NCBI RefSeq assembly: GCF_000226295.1 | Contig: NC_016025.1 | Location: 682,001-746,000, forward strand | Source: Chloracidobacterium thermophilum B | GTDB lineage: Bacteria > Acidobacteriota > Blastocatellia > Chloracidobacteriales > Chloracidobacteriaceae | Direction: 5' to 3' | DNA: 64,000 nucleotides | Part shown: positions 24,812-33,400 of the stretch, piece after piece | How the letters are laid out: every line of letters starts with the position of its first letter | Position numbering within the stretch: position 1 is the first letter of the stretch | Notes under the pieces: model-generated | Told to the model about the DNA's origin: nothing | The model's input: the letters and a program-made list of their open reading frames with translations, nothing else | Databases searched by the model: none | Program-made: the position numbers and the translations under genes

Positions 24812-26012
24812 GCATTTCTCCCATCACAGCCGGCCGCGACAGCGGCTCGAACCGGCCGCCATCGCACAGCACGTAACGCTCGCCACGCCACTCAATTGTT
24901 TTGCCCAGAAAACCGCCTATCCAGGACACCCAACTCAGTACGTCCTGAAGCGGAATCAGCCACAGGTGATGCTTCACTGCCGGGTCGTTCAGACGCCAGG
25001 CCAGCACCAGAGCCAAACTCCCCCGGAGCACGCAACCGGCGATCAGCGTCGCCAGATTGAGCGGCCACGGGGCCACGGCCGTAAACAGCAGCGTCCAGAC
25101 CAGTCCGTAGGTGAAGCCCTGCCCGATATAGCCCGCCGGACGCGAAAACCGACTGCTCCGGTTCCAGCGCAGGCGATGTCTGAAGCTCGTCAGAAAGCCC
25201 TGCGCCGTGGCGAGATGCTCGACGACCTGGGGCAACAGGAGCACTTTCCAGCCAGCGCGCGCCGCCCACGCGCCCAGCACAAAGTCATCGGCCAGGTAAT
25301 CTTTCATGGCGGCAAAGCCACCGATGGACGTAAGGCAACTCCGCCGGACGGCCATCGAAGGGCCCAGGGCAAACTTCATCCCCTCCAGCCGTTCGGCGAC
25401 AACCACCCCGGCCATAAACTCGGTTGTCATGCCCAGGGCTTCGAGCCGGGACCACAGATCGCCGCCAGCGACGCCACGGTAGGGATGGGTCACAACACCG
25501 ACCTCGCGTTCGGCAAAGGCCAGGGCAATGCTGTCGAGATAGTCGGGCGCCACTTTGGTGTCGCTGTCCGTCACCACCAGCAGGTCGTAAGCGGCGGCTT
25601 TAGCCAGAGCTTCAAGGCTGAACACTTTGGCGTTGGCGTAGGGCGGCTCGCCTGTCACGAGCAGTTGGGCGCGCACCCCCGGAAAACGGGCGCGCAGGCG
25701 ACGGACGACCTCCACGGCCGGGTCGTCGTGCGTACGGACGGCAAAAAGCAGTTCATACCGTGGGTACTTCAACTGAAAAAAGCTGCCCAGGCAGGTTTCA
25801 AGCCCGGTTTCAGCACCGCGTAGGGGCTTGAGCAACGACACCGGCGGTTGCCGCTTCCCGGAGAGCCGTTTCCGGGCCAGCCGGTGACAGGGAAACGTGG
25901 CCGCCGACCATAAAGCCAGAAGCATGTAAGCCAGTCCTCCCGCCGCGGCCAAACCCAACACCGCTTGCAATCCAAGGCGAAACCAGGACACGGGCACTCC
26001 CTCACCAGACAT
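24798..26012 (-). CDS. hpnI: HpnI-like glycosyltransferase (GT21, hopanoid glycosylation)
   Basis: A 404-residue GT-A glycosyltransferase anchored by an N-terminal helix (about 8-30) and C-terminal helices. It shows the ceramide-glucosyltransferase (GT21) pattern: [34 protein letters not shown] (DxD), [15 protein letters not shown] (acceptor-site Asp-Asp) and a RxxRW motif ([11 protein letters not shown]). In bacteria this subfamily is HpnI, which adds N-acetylglucosamine to bacteriohopanetetrol. The nearby divergent hpnG supports that role. The ATG at 26012 is chosen; an in-frame TTG at 26024 is also possible, and neither has a clear ribosome binding site. Confidence 0.82.
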   Translation of the reverse strand: MSGEGVPVSWFRLGLQAVLGLAAAGGLAYMLLALWSAATFPCHRLARKRLSGKRQPPVSLLKPLRGAETGLETCLGSFFQLKYPRYELLFAVRTHDDPAVEVVRRLRARFPGVRAQLLVTGEPPYANAKVFSLEALAKAAAYDLLVVTDSDTKVAPDYLDSIALAFAEREVGVVTHPYRGVAGGDLWSRLEALGMTTEFMAGVVVAERLEGMKFALGPSMAVRRSCLTSIGGFAAMKDYLADDFVLGAWAARAGWKVLLLPQVVEHLATAQGFLTSFRHRLRWNRSSRFSRPAGYIGQGFTYGLVWTLLFTAVAPWPLNLATLIAGCVLRGSLALVLAWRLNDPAVKHHLWLIPLQDVLSWVSWIGGFLGKTIEWRGERYVLCDGGRFEPLSRPAVMGEMRAAK

Positions 26013-26038
26013 CAGGACAGCCAACGCACAAAGCTTTA

Positions 26039-26048
26039 GGTTATAATC
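26039..26048. promoter_or_regulatory. overlapping -10 elements of divergent hpnI and hpnG
   Basis: GGTTATAATC contains a perfect TATAAT (26042-26047) for rightward transcription and TATAAC on the other strand (26045 down to 26040) for leftward transcription. The hpnG ATG at 26057 is only 9 bases after its -10, so its transcript would be leaderless or nearly so. No good -35 hexamer was seen for either direction. Confidence 0.6.
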
Positions 26049-26056
26049 AGCGGCTT

Positions 26057-26761
26057 ATGCTGAAACAAGCCCAACCGCAGCCACCAACTTTGTTGTTGTT
26101 CGTCGCCACACCAGGCGAGCAGCGGGCCGTCCAGGGCGCAGCGCCGGGGGCCGTGCAGGTTGTGTGTACCGGCATCGGGCCGGCAAATGCGGCCTGTGCC
26201 GCTCAGCGCGCGTTGACGGCACTGCCGCCGGCATGTCGTCCGCTGGTGGCCGTGTTTGGCATTGGCGGGGCGCTGTCGCCAGCGCTGGCCGTTGGGGATG
26301 TCGTGCTGGGCGTTCACACCCGATTGGTGGAAGGCGACCCGTTGCCCGGCTGCCCTGCCACGCTTGCCCGCACTGCTGCCCGGCTCACGGCGGCCGGCTT
26401 CACAGTGCATCAGGGCGACCATCTGACCACGCCCCAGGTCGTTTGTCATGCGGCAGAAAAACGCCGGCTTCACGCGCAAACGACGGCGCTGGTTGTGGAT
26501 ATGGAAAGCCATGCCATTGCCCGGGCCGCCCAGCGTTCTGAACTCCCGTTGTTGCTGGTGCGGATCATCAGCGATGATGCGCAGCAGGATTTGCCCAATC
26601 TCAACGCCGGACTCGACCCGAACTATGCGCTCCGCCCATTGGAGATGTCTGCCACCCTGCTGTTCCATCCGCTTGCCGCAGCGCGTTTTCTCCGCCATCT
26701 GCGCCAGGCGCTGCTGAAACTTCGCCAGGTGGCCGACGTTTGTTTGACGGATTTATCCTGA
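26057..26761 (+). CDS. hpnG: hopanoid-associated nucleoside phosphorylase HpnG
   Basis: A 234-residue protein of the purine-nucleoside phosphorylase/nucleosidase superfamily. It has CTGIGPANAACAAQRAL (about 36-52), VFGIGGALSPALAVGDVVLG, and VVDMESHAIARAAQRSELPLL with the ME-S purine-site signature. The C-terminus has LNAGLDPNYALRP, typical of the hopanoid branch. Known role of HpnG: removes adenine from adenosylhopane to give the ribosyl intermediate of bacteriohopanetetrol synthesis. An ordinary methylthioadenosine/SAH nucleosidase is the alternative, but the divergent hpnI partner favours HpnG. The spacing to its -10 box suggests translation from a leaderless mRNA. The TonB receptor gene follows 22 bp later. 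Confidence 0.8.
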   Translation: MLKQAQPQPPTLLLFVATPGEQRAVQGAAPGAVQVVCTGIGPANAACAAQRALTALPPACRPLVAVFGIGGALSPALAVGDVVLGVHTRLVEGDPLPGCPATLARTAARLTAAGFTVHQGDHLTTPQVVCHAAEKRRLHAQTTALVVDMESHAIARAAQRSELPLLLVRIISDDAQQDLPNLNAGLDPNYALRPLEMSATLLFHPLAAARFLRHLRQALLKLRQVADVCLTDLS

Positions 26762-26783
26762 AAGGCGTTCCTGAAGCGCTGTT

Positions 26784-29315
26784 ATGCACACACGATATTT
26801 TGGCTTCATCATTGCGCTGTGGCTGGGGTTGTTTGCCAGCAGCCTGTACGGACAACAGACGAGCATGGTCGTCTTCACCATCACGGACGCCAGTTCCCAG
26901 AAGCCTCTGTCCGGCGCCACCATCACCCTTGCCCCCAAGGACGCGGCACCCGGCGCACGCGCCCTCACCCGGACGACGGATGCCGCTGGAAAAGCGACCT
27001 TTGCCGACGTGCCCGGCGGAACCTACACCCTGAACATCGAAGCTGCCGGCTACGACACCCTGACCGACGACAACTACGTGGTTGAACCGGGGGTTCTTGC
27101 CGAGCAGCCGATTGGCCTGAGCCTGACCGGTGGCGAAATCGTGGAGATTCGCGGCGACGCCGAACGGCCGCTGGTCGAACAGGGAAGTGCTTCGACCGAC
27201 CGGATTACACCGGCCGAAGTGCGCATCCTGCCGGCGCGGGGACGCGACATCCTCACCTCGTTTCCGCCTGTGCCGAACGTCATCCGCTCCAACGACGGGC
27301 GCACCAGCATCAAGGGCGCACGGGAAGACCAGAGCGCGGTGCTCGTCAACGGCAACATCAGCAATGACCCGGCGACGGGAACATTTCAGGTCGAGATTCC
27401 GCTTGAAGCCGTCCAGCAGGCCGAGGTGTTCACCAACCCCTACCTGCCGGAGTTTGGCAAATTCACCGGCGGCGTCACCCGCATCGAGACCCGGCCGGGC
27501 AGCAACAAATGGACCTTTGGCATCAACGATTTCTTCCCCGAACCGCGCTTTCGGAGCGGCCAGTTGTTTGGTTTTGCCAATGTCTCGCCCCGGGTGAATG
27601 TCTCCGGACCCATCGTCCGTGACCAAGCCTTCTTCGCCCAGGCGTTTGAAGTCATTGTGGACAAGGCCGTGGTGCGTGGGCTGCCCAATCCCGATAACGA
27701 AGTCCGCAAGTATTCCTTCCGCAGCTTCAGCCAGTTTGATGTGTTTTTGACGGACCGCCAGACCCTGACGACGACGGTCAATGTCGCCCGGCGGCTGGTA
27801 CGCAACGTCGGACTGGACTTCTTCAACCCCGTACCGGTGTCGCCCAACCAGCGGACGACCGACCTGGCCCTGGCGGCAACGCACCGCTACGCCACCGGGG
27901 CCGGTTCGACGCTCGAAACGCACTTCAACTACAAGCGGATTGGCGTCGAAACCTTTGGCAAGGGCGAAGACACCATGGTGATCACACCCGTCGGGCGGCT
28001 GGGCCGTTTCTACACGGCGACCGACCGCACGACGGAACGCTACCAATTGCAGTTCTCCAACACCATGGCGGCGTTCGAGGCCATGGGCTGGCACCGCATC
28101 AAGTTTGGCTTCGATGTCAACGCCATGCGCAACCGGGGGGAGATGACCAGCCGCCCGGTTGAACTGCGCCGCACGAACGGTCTTCTGCTGCAACGCATCA
28201 CCTATGCCAACCGGGGCGATCTGCGCGCCGACAACATCGAAGTTTCCGGCTATGCGCAGGATCAGTGGCTCATCCGCCCCAATCTGCAACTCGATTTCGG
28301 GCTGCGCATCGAGACCCAGCAGGCCGCCACGAGCATCAACCCGGCCCCGCGCATTGCCCTGTCCTATTCACCACGGGGCACGGATGATACCGTGCTGCGG
28401 GCCGGTTTCGGGCTGTTTTACGACAAACTCCCCCTCAACGCCCTGGCCTTTCGGAGCATGCCGCGGCCGATTGTCGCCACCTTCAACCCGGACGGCAGTC
28501 TGCGCGAGCCGGTGCGCGCCTTCATCTATGACCTGGCGCGCGACCCGACGAACGATCCCGGCCGGGGCGGCGACTTCCGCATTCCCTTCAACCGGACGCT
28601 TCGGGTGGAATTTGCGCAGCGCATCACGAAGCACGTCCTGACCAAGCTGGCCTACCTCGACAGCCGGACGTTCAATGATTTGTTCGTCGAACCCATCCTC
28701 CTCCCGACGGACGGCATTATCCGGCTGTTCAACACCGGGCGGGCTACCTACCGGGCCTTTGAGGCCACGACCGACATCCGCTTCACACGCGACCACACGC
28801 TTACGGTTTCCTACGTCCGCAGCAAGACGCGGGCGCAGCTCAACGACTTCATCAGCTACTTTGGCGACATTCCCAATCCGGTCATTCGTCGCGATCAGTT
28901 CGGCAATGCCGCGATTGACGCACCCAACCGCTTTTTTGCCCGTGGGGTGTTTGCCCTGCCGTGGAAGGTCAAGCTGGCACCCATTTTCGAGTGGCGGGAC
29001 GGCTTCCCGTTCAGCGTCACCGACGAAAATCAGAACTTCATCGGGCAGCGCAATGCGGACAACACCCGTTTCCCGCGTTTTGTGGCGCTTGATCTGGCTG
29101 TGACCAAAACCTTCAAGGTGCCGGAATGGCTCAAGCCGACGCTTTTTGGCAAAAAGGCTGGCGTCGAATCGGCCAGCTTTACGGTCAGCATTTTCAACGT
29201 GACCAATCACTTCAATCCGCGCAACGTGTTTGCCAACACGGGCGCGCCCCAGTTCGGCACCTTTTTTGCCGTTTACCGGCGCTTCTACCGGCTTGATTTC
29301 AACGTCAACTTCTAG
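26784..29315 (+). CDS. TonB-dependent receptor with N-terminal carboxypeptidase-regulatory-like domain
   Basis: An 843-residue outer-membrane protein. A signal peptide (about 1-23, ending LYG-QQ) is followed by a CarboxypepD_reg-like beta-sandwich (about 27-112, with PLSGATITL, DAAGKATFADVPGGTYTL). Then come a plug domain (about 130-235, with GREDQ-like KGAREDQSAVLVNG and FTGGVTRIETRPGS) and a beta-barrel to the C-terminus, which ends in YRLDFNVNF with the terminal aromatic residue expected by the barrel assembly machinery. This Oar-like architecture is expanded in Acidobacteria. The substrate is unknown. It follows hpnG by 22 bp on the same strand. Confidence 0.88.
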   Translation: MHTRYFGFIIALWLGLFASSLYGQQTSMVVFTITDASSQKPLSGATITLAPKDAAPGARALTRTTDAAGKATFADVPGGTYTLNIEAAGYDTLTDDNYVVEPGVLAEQPIGLSLTGGEIVEIRGDAERPLVEQGSASTDRITPAEVRILPARGRDILTSFPPVPNVIRSNDGRTSIKGAREDQSAVLVNGNISNDPATGTFQVEIPLEAVQQAEVFTNPYLPEFGKFTGGVTRIETRPGSNKWTFGINDFFPEPRFRSGQLFGFANVSPRVNVSGPIVRDQAFFAQAFEVIVDKAVVRGLPNPDNEVRKYSFRSFSQFDVFLTDRQTLTTTVNVARRLVRNVGLDFFNPVPVSPNQRTTDLALAATHRYATGAGSTLETHFNYKRIGVETFGKGEDTMVITPVGRLGRFYTATDRTTERYQLQFSNTMAAFEAMGWHRIKFGFDVNAMRNRGEMTSRPVELRRTNGLLLQRITYANRGDLRADNIEVSGYAQDQWLIRPNLQLDFGLRIETQQAATSINPAPRIALSYSPRGTDDTVLRAGFGLFYDKLPLNALAFRSMPRPIVATFNPDGSLREPVRAFIYDLARDPTNDPGRGGDFRIPFNRTLRVEFAQRITKHVLTKLAYLDSRTFNDLFVEPILLPTDGIIRLFNTGRATYRAFEATTDIRFTRDHTLTVSYVRSKTRAQLNDFISYFGDIPNPVIRRDQFGNAAIDAPNRFFARGVFALPWKVKLAPIFEWRDGFPFSVTDENQNFIGQRNADNTRFPRFVALDLAVTKTFKVPEWLKPTLFGKKAGVESASFTVSIFNVTNHFNPRNVFANTGAPQFGTFFAVYRRFYRLDFNVNF

Positions 29316-29324
29316 CCCTAATCA

Positions 29325-29440
29325 AGGCTTCTGAAGGTGAAGCAGCATCCGTACGGAAGCTAGGTGCAGTAAACTGCAGGCTGATTCCCGTGACAGCGGG
29401 CTTGTTTTTCTTCCTGCAAAGAACTGCCTTGTCATCACAG
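29325..29440 (-). pseudogene. decayed MNT nucleotidyltransferase fragment
   Basis: This spacer aligns on the minus strand with the middle of the intact MNT gene (its 29930-30045 part). The best-kept block reads QEEKQA, then after a one-base shift AVTGISLQFTAPSFRTD, against REEKQA/IVTALSLRFATLGFYAD in the intact gene. Frameshift and substitutions make it non-functional. It lies just beyond the HEPN gene, which implies that a second MNT copy once followed it. The alignment was made by eye. Confidence 0.65.
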
Positions 29441-29456
29441 CCGGATCATCAGGTAC

Positions 29457-29861
29457 TCACAGGAAGGAACAACCTGCATCTCTGAGTTTCTGGCGCAGAA
29501 AGTTGCGTATTTGCTCGGTCAAAGCTACAGCGCATCGGGTTTCTTCCACATCCGGGAAAGCTGGTGTATCGTAGCGCCCCTCCACGGCATAAGTGGTCAG
29601 GTTTGGAGCACCCCATTCGATAAGCGGTTGAAACTCAGGGTCTATCTGGATGCAACGAGTCACGAGAAAGGCAATATCGTGGGTGCGCGGGACTTCGTGC
29701 CCATGAAAGACAAGAAACGCCTTCAGATACTTCTCGGCACACTGTTGCATGTGAAAGCAAATAGCGTTTGTGGCGGGGTCTGCCGTTGCCAGCTCACCCT
29801 TGCCGATTTTGAGATCGCTTTCCGCCCGGCGCACCCAGAGCAACACGGCATCCTCGTTCAT
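29457..29861 (-). CDS. HEPN-domain protein (toxin-like partner of MNT)
   Basis: A 134-residue HEPN protein. It opens with a WVRRAESDLKIGK helix; a second helix, CFHMQQCAEKYLKAFLVFHG, and the segment PRTHDIAFLV match the HEPN family. The late segment GRYDTPAFPDVEE is also typical. HEPN/MNT pairs are known toxin-antitoxin modules in which HEPN is a likely RNase and MNT nucleotidylates it. The gene's ATG overlaps the MNT stop as ATGA (29858-29861). Confidence 0.87.
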   Translation of the reverse strand: MNEDAVLLWVRRAESDLKIGKGELATADPATNAICFHMQQCAEKYLKAFLVFHGHEVPRTHDIAFLVTRCIQIDPEFQPLIEWGAPNLTTYAVEGRYDTPAFPDVEETRCAVALTEQIRNFLRQKLRDAGCSFL

Positions 29862-30181
29862 ATTGGCCGGCCCTCTTTGAACACATAGTAAGTGAGAAAG
29901 CCAGTGTTTGCTTTTTGGGACTGCACCACGGCTTCCGACTGGAGGATGACATCTGCATAGAAGCCAAGTGTAGCAAACCGAAGGCTGAGTGCCGTGACAA
30001 TGGCCTGTTTTTCTTCCCGCAGGGGTTCCCGGTCCGTGATAACAAAAAAGTCCCAGTCACTATCAGGACGGGCATCGCCGCGTGCGCGGCTTCCAAAAAG
30101 CAGAATGCGCACCACCTGGTATCCGGCCCGTGCAACTTCCTCGGTGATGATGGATTTGGCTGTGCCGATGATGTCATCCAT
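29858..30181 (-). CDS. MNT minimal nucleotidyltransferase (antitoxin-like)
   Basis: A 107-residue protein with the minimal nucleotidyltransferase signature ILLFGSRARGDARPDSDWDFFVI: Gly30-Ser31 and the metal aspartates Asp42 and Asp44. That motif is intact, so catalytic activity is plausible. In HEPN/MNT systems the MNT protein modifies and silences the HEPN toxin. It is the first gene of the pair and is coupled by four-base overlap to the HEPN gene. A degraded second copy lies at 29325-29440. Confidence 0.88.
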   Translation of the reverse strand: MDDIIGTAKSIITEEVARAGYQVVRILLFGSRARGDARPDSDWDFFVITDREPLREEKQAIVTALSLRFATLGFYADVILQSEAVVQSQKANTGFLTYYVFKEGRPI

Positions 30182-30347
30182 GGGTGGCCACCAGGAGCAA
30201 CAGGCTGTGCTTCAAGGTTTGATACGCGGCCAGTGTTTCCGCCACAAGGCAGATCCAGCTACAACCGAAAACGCCGAACACCTGTGGGCGCTTCCGCACC
30301 TGGCGCGAAGAGATACCCGGATTTCGGCTCCCTTGTGTGAGCAAAGG

Positions 30348-31415
30348 TCACGAGTTGGCTTTGAGGCGTACCTCCCAGGCTTTGACGATGTCGGCGAAAA
30401 TATCTGCAAGCGAATGCTCGATGTTCCATCCCGGATAATCGGCTTTCATCCTTCGCAAATCGCTGTAGTAGCAGATGTGATCGCCAATGCGCGCCTGGTC
30501 AACGTAAGTGTACCGCTGCGGCTTGCCGGTCAGCGCCTCAACCATCTGGAAGGCTTCCAGAATTGAGCAGGCATTTTCCCTGCCGCCGCCCAGGTTATAG
30601 ACCGCCCCGGCCCGTGGACGCTCATAAAAGGCAAACATAAAAGCCGCGACATCTTCGGCGTGTATGTTGTCGCGCACCTGCTTGCCCTTGTAGCCGTAGA
30701 TTTTGTATTCCCGTTCTTCCAGATTGCACTTGATGAGGTAGCTCAGAAACCCGTGCAGTTCGACGCCAGCGTGATTGGGGCCGGTCAGGCAGCCACCACG
30801 CAGGCAGACCGTCGGCATACCGAAATAGCGTCCGTATTCCTGCACCAGCACATCGGCCGCCACCTTCGAGGCTCCAAACAGGGAGTGCAGCGTGTGGTCA
30901 ATGGAAAACGTTTCGGGAATGCCATGGGCGTAGGCCGGGTCGGCGTAGTCCCACCGGGTTTCAAGTTCGACCAGCGGGATATGGTTCGGCCCATCGCCAT
31001 AGACCTTGTTGGTGGACATGTGGATGAAAGGCGACTCCGGGCAGTGCTGCCGTGCTGCTTCGAGCAGGTTGAGCGTCCCGACGGCGTTCACGTCGAAGTC
31101 ATCAAAGGGCACCCGCGCGGCCAGGTCGTGGGAGGGCTGCGCCGCCGTGTGGATAATGACGTTGGGGCGCAACTCAGCAATCAGAGCCGCGACACCGGCC
31201 CGGTCGCGGATGTCCAGCTCGTGGTGATGAAAGTGCGCCAGCGTCGCCATCAACCGCTGCTGGTTCCAGCGGGTGTCGCCGGCCGGGCCGAAAAATACGG
31301 CGCGCTGGTTGTTGTCAATGCCGTGCACCACAAAGCCACGGCGGTGAAAGTACTCGACGACTTCCGAACCGATCAGTCCCGAAGAGCCGGTGACCAGGCA
31401 AACCGGAGCAGGCAC
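30348..31415 (-). CDS. NAD-dependent sugar epimerase, CDP-paratose 2-epimerase-like
   Basis: A 355-residue extended short-chain dehydrogenase/reductase. The nucleotide loop is [12 protein letters not shown] (about 8-19), the active-site serine-rich [12 protein letters not shown] follows, and the catalytic Tyr-Lys is represented by a later [16 protein letters not shown] with the YxxxK position near the HSLFGASK segment. [10 protein letters not shown] and [19 protein letters not shown] are typical of the CDP-tyvelose/paratose 2-epimerase group. A likely role is NDP-sugar epimerisation for surface polysaccharide. The start is a GTG at 31415 with GAGGA about 9 bases upstream. It diverges from a second epimerase gene. 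Confidence 0.83.
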   Translation of the reverse strand: MPAPVCLVTGSSGLIGSEVVEYFHRRGFVVHGIDNNQRAVFFGPAGDTRWNQQRLMATLAHFHHHELDIRDRAGVAALIAELRPNVIIHTAAQPSHDLAARVPFDDFDVNAVGTLNLLEAARQHCPESPFIHMSTNKVYGDGPNHIPLVELETRWDYADPAYAHGIPETFSIDHTLHSLFGASKVAADVLVQEYGRYFGMPTVCLRGGCLTGPNHAGVELHGFLSYLIKCNLEEREYKIYGYKGKQVRDNIHAEDVAAFMFAFYERPRAGAVYNLGGGRENACSILEAFQMVEALTGKPQRYTYVDQARIGDHICYYSDLRRMKADYPGWNIEHSLADIFADIVKAWEVRLKANS

Positions 31416-31501
31416 GTGCAGGTTCCTCGCTCAGTGTTATGGTTCTCACGTCATCACAACCTTATTGGCCACCCGGCTCATTTTCAAATGGAGACCTGCT
31501 G

Positions 31502-32569
31502 ATGCGGATTCTGCTTACCGGCATGTGCGGCTTTGTCGGCAGTGTCGTGGCCCGTGTGCTCCGCGAGTGGCTGACCGGTGTGGAACTGGTCGGACTGGAC
31601 AACCTCGTGCGCCCCGGCAGCGAAATCAACCGGCAACGGCTGCGCGAGGCCGGCTTTCGACTCCTGCACGGCGACATTCGCCTGCCCAGCGATCTGGAAG
31701 GACTGCCCCCCTGTGACTGGATTATTGATGCGGCCGCCAACCCCAGTGTGCTGGCCGGCGTGGATGGCAAAACCGGCGCCCGCCAACTGCTCGAACACAA
31801 CCTTGTCGGCACGCTCAACCTGCTCGAACTGGCCCGCCGGTGGAACGCCGGCTTCATCCTGCTTGGCACGAGCCGGGTCTATTCCATCGCGGCCCTGTGC
31901 GCCCTGCCGCTGCGCGAACAGGCCAACCGGTTTGTCCCTGACCCAAACGCCGGTGCGGACGGACTCACGCCGGCTGGCATTACGGAAACCTTTTCGACGA
32001 CGCCACCGCTGTCGCTGTATGGGAGCGCCAAGCTGGCGTCGGAAGTGCTGGCGCTCGAATACGGCGCGGCGTTTGGTTTGCCGGTCTTCATCAATCGCTG
32101 TGGGGTTATGGCCGGAGCGGAACAGTTCGGCAAGGCTGATCAGGGCATTGTTTCCTTCTGGATTCGCGCCTACGCGGCGCGGCGGCCGCTGCGCTACATT
32201 GGTTTTGGCGGCAGTGGACGCCAGGTACGCGACTGCCTCCACCCGGCCGACCTCGTTCCGCTGCTGGTGGCGCAGATGAACGCCGGACAGGACGCCGGAC
32301 TTCCGCGCGTCGTCAACGTCGGGGGCGGCATGGACAGCAGCTTTTCTCTGGCGGAACTTAGTGCCTGGTGTGCCGACCGCTTCGGCCCGCACGAGGTCAC
32401 GGCCGACCTGACGCCACGGCCGTTCGACGTCGGCTGGCTGGTGCTGGATGCAAGTCTGGCCCGGACCCGTTATGATTGGCGGCCGACGTACACACGCGAA
32501 GCCATCTTTGCTGAAATTGCAGAGCATGCCCGGCAACATCCAGAGTGGCTGCGGCTTTCCGAGGACTAG
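31502..32569 (+). CDS. NAD-dependent epimerase/dehydratase
   Basis: A 355-residue extended SDR enzyme. The nucleotide loop TGMCGFVGSVVARVL is at the N-terminus, LGTSRVYS is the serine region, and YGSAKLASEVLALEYG carries the YxxxK catalytic pair. RCGVMAGAEQFGKADQGIV and the GRQVRDCLHPADLV segment match the CDP-paratose/UDP-glucose epimerase-like family. The ATG at 31502 is chosen because the Rossmann motif begins four residues later and a GGAG lies upstream. It is followed after 2 bp by a GT2 glycosyltransferase gene, suggesting one pathway from nucleotide sugar to glycan. Confidence 0.83.
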   Translation: MRILLTGMCGFVGSVVARVLREWLTGVELVGLDNLVRPGSEINRQRLREAGFRLLHGDIRLPSDLEGLPPCDWIIDAAANPSVLAGVDGKTGARQLLEHNLVGTLNLLELARRWNAGFILLGTSRVYSIAALCALPLREQANRFVPDPNAGADGLTPAGITETFSTTPPLSLYGSAKLASEVLALEYGAAFGLPVFINRCGVMAGAEQFGKADQGIVSFWIRAYAARRPLRYIGFGGSGRQVRDCLHPADLVPLLVAQMNAGQDAGLPRVVNVGGGMDSSFSLAELSAWCADRFGPHEVTADLTPRPFDVGWLVLDASLARTRYDWRPTYTREAIFAEIAEHARQHPEWLRLSED

Positions 32570-32571
32570 CC

Positions 32572-33387
32572 ATGTTTGCACCCGACCCGAACCTGCCGCC
32601 CCTGAAGCGCCTGTCCGTTGTCATTCCGGCGCGGGATGAAGCCGGGTGTATCCGTTCGACCGTCGAGCACCTGTACGTTGAACTGCGGCTGCACCAGATT
32701 CCACACGAAATCATCGTCGTGGACGACGGCAGTACGGACGCCACGTGGGAAGTCCTGCAGGCGGCCTGTGCCGACATTCCCACCCTGCGTCCGTTGCAGA
32801 ACACGGGTGAGCACGGATTTGGGCGCGCCATCACCTTTGGTTTTGAGCACGTCACGGGCGATGCGGTCGTCATCATGATGGCGGATGAATCGGATGACTG
32901 CCGCGATGTCGTCCGCTACTGGCGGGAACTCAACCGGGGCTATGAGTGCGTCTTTGGCAGCCGCTTCGTCAAAGGCGGGGGAACGATTGACTACCCACCC
33001 ATCAAGTGGGTGCTCAACCGGCTGGCCAATACATTTCTGCGGCTGCTGTTTGGCATCCGGCTCAACGACACCACGAATGCTTTCAAGGCGTACCGGCGGG
33101 AAGTCATCGAGGGCTGCCGGCCTTTTCTGTCGCCGCACTTCAACCTGACAGTGGAACTGCCGCTCAAGGCGATTGTCCGGGGCTACACCTGGACGGTCAT
33201 TCCCATTACCTGGCGCAACCGGCGTACGGGGTTGGCCAAGCTCAAGATCAAGGAAATGGGCAGCCGGTATTTCTTCATCTGCTGTTACGTCTGGCTGGAG
33301 AAGTATTTCAGCCGTGGCGACTACCGGCGCAAGCCACAGCCCCAGGCAATGCCCACCACCGAGACCGAAAGGGCCCTTCCACACTAG
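32572..33387 (+). CDS. GT2 glycosyltransferase (polyprenyl-phosphate sugar synthase type)
   Basis: A 271-residue family 2 glycosyltransferase. It has LSVVIPARDEAGCI (about 14-27), IIVVDDGSTDATWEVL (donor-binding DD), a QNTGEHGFGRAITFG loop and FGSRFVKGG. No long membrane helices are present beyond the amphipathic segment FLRLLFGIRL. It resembles dolichol-phosphate mannose synthase-like enzymes, which charge polyprenyl phosphate. The start at 32572 follows the epimerase stop by 2 bp. It ends 13 bp before the convergent histidine-kinase gene. Confidence 0.87.
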   Translation: MFAPDPNLPPLKRLSVVIPARDEAGCIRSTVEHLYVELRLHQIPHEIIVVDDGSTDATWEVLQAACADIPTLRPLQNTGEHGFGRAITFGFEHVTGDAVVIMMADESDDCRDVVRYWRELNRGYECVFGSRFVKGGGTIDYPPIKWVLNRLANTFLRLLFGIRLNDTTNAFKAYRREVIEGCRPFLSPHFNLTVELPLKAIVRGYTWTVIPITWRNRRTGLAKLKIKEMGSRYFFICCYVWLEKYFSRGDYRRKPQPQAMPTTETERALPH

Positions 33388-33400
33388 CTGTTGCACACAG

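Noticed and set aside
26057-26761. The divergent phosphorylase as an ordinary methylthioadenosine/SAH nucleosidase
   Set aside because: A dedicated mtnP is present at 52009-52902 and the gene sits beside hpnI, so the hopanoid role is preferred, though not proven.
29380-29415. Hairpin plus T-run after the TonB receptor gene as an intrinsic terminator
   Set aside because: The stem is only four base pairs, and the T-run is explained by the lysine and glutamate codons of the decayed MNT copy read on the other strand.
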